From Campylorhamphus procurvoides (lineage: Eukaryota > Chordata > Aves > Passeriformes > Dendrocolaptidae), in contig WBMV01007376.1 of assembly GCA_013396655.1 (NCBI GenBank), positions 477,674-541,673 of the forward strand: a stretch of 64,000 bases of DNA, written 5' to 3'. Shown here in pieces: positions 63,601-64,000 of the stretch (within the stretch, counting starts at the first letter, position 1; every line of letters starts with the position of its first letter). The notes beneath the pieces were generated by a model. The model did not search any database, was not told the origin of the DNA, and saw nothing but the letters and a program-made list of their open reading frames with translations. The translations under genes were made by a program, and so were the position numbers.

Positions 63601-63660
63601 GCAGGGGTGAGAGGAGCCCTGTGCTCAGTCTGCGGGCAGGTGGCTGTCCCGCAGGGCCGG

Positions 63661-63950
63661 GGCAGTGCGGGGCAATGCGGGACAGTGCGGGACCATGCAG
63701 GACCATGCAGGGAAGTGCGGGACAATGCGGAGCAGTGCGGGACAATGCAGGGCAGTGCGGGACAGCGTGGGCAGGGCAGTGCGGGAGAGCCGGAATGCGG
63801 GGCAGTGCGGGACAATGCGGGACAATGCAGGGAAGTGCGGGACAATGCAGGGCAGTGCGGGAGAGCGTGGGACAGTGCGGGACAATGCAGGACCATGCAG
63901 GGCAATGCGGGACAGTGCAGGACCATGCAGGGCAGTGCCAGGCAGCGCGC
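63661..63950. repeat. GC-rich minisatellite with a 10-base unit
   Basis: About 29 copies of a 10-base unit (variants of GGACAATGCG, GGGCAGTGCG and GGACCATGCA) run in constant register. Only 63761-63800 is irregular, and the register is kept across it. A longer-order duplication is visible: the block from 63711 resembles the block from 63831. Because 10 is not a multiple of 3, the open frames seen on the minus strand here are repeat artefacts, not genes. Confidence 0.95.
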
Positions 63951-64000
63951 CCAGCGCTCCTGTGCCCCCGGCGCTCCAGCCCGAGCGGGCGAGGCCGCGG
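63940..64000 (+). promoter_or_regulatory. CpG island edge, possible promoter of the next gene
   Basis: The last 60 bases are dense in CG dinucleotides (GGCAGCGCGCCC, GGCGCTCC, GAGCGGGCGAGGCCGCGG) and continue past the window. In mammals WIPF1 lies next to CHRNA1 on the side away from CHN1 and in the same orientation, so this may be its promoter. That is inference from synteny only. Confidence 0.4.

Noticed and set aside
63465..63926. Long Cys/Pro/His-rich open frames on the minus strand near the right edge
   Set aside because: They are translations of the 10-base minisatellite in several frames at once. The unit length is not a multiple of three, so it is not a coding repeat.

Overview
The window is vertebrate nuclear DNA, most likely from a bird. 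It has large introns with GT/AG boundaries, polyadenylated genes and a CR1 LINE 3' end, a repeat typical of birds and reptiles. It holds two adjacent protein genes on the + strand, the 3' part of CHN1 (chimaerin 1) and a complete CHRNA1 (muscle nicotinic acetylcholine receptor alpha-1). In mammals these genes are also neighbours, with WIPF1 beyond CHRNA1. Species cannot be fixed from the sequence alone.

Layout. 1-4980 is probably intron of the long (alpha2) CHN1 transcript, with a CR1 fragment at 2278-2748. 4980-5419 is a CpG-rich segment ending in the first exon of the short alpha1-chimaerin form. The alpha2 acceptor lies inside this exon. 5420-34832 carries six more CHN1 exons coding for the rest of the C1 domain and the RhoGAP domain. 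Together with the shared part of the first exon they give 276 codons plus stop, the length I recall for human. 34833 to about 35870 is CHN1 3' UTR. 35870-48820 is intergenic. Within it, 44851-45534 on the minus strand looks like an unrecognised two-exon gene starting in a small CpG island. 48823-48979 is a compact muscle-type promoter (two E-boxes, an M-CAT-like site and a TATA-like box) in front of CHRNA1. Nine CHRNA1 exons (48980-57911) give a 457-residue subunit. Its 3' UTR probably ends near 59100. 59100-63600 is intergenic with nothing recognised. The window ends in a 10-base-period GC-rich minisatellite (63661-63950) and a CpG island, probably the promoter edge of the next gene.

The two main genes are independent. 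CHN1 makes a diacylglycerol-responsive Rac GTPase-activating protein acting in neurons. CHRNA1 makes the ligand-binding subunit of the neuromuscular receptor. The most interesting points are the minus-strand gene candidate, the double use of the alpha2 splice acceptor as alpha1 coding sequence, and the single N exactly where alpha1 homology begins.
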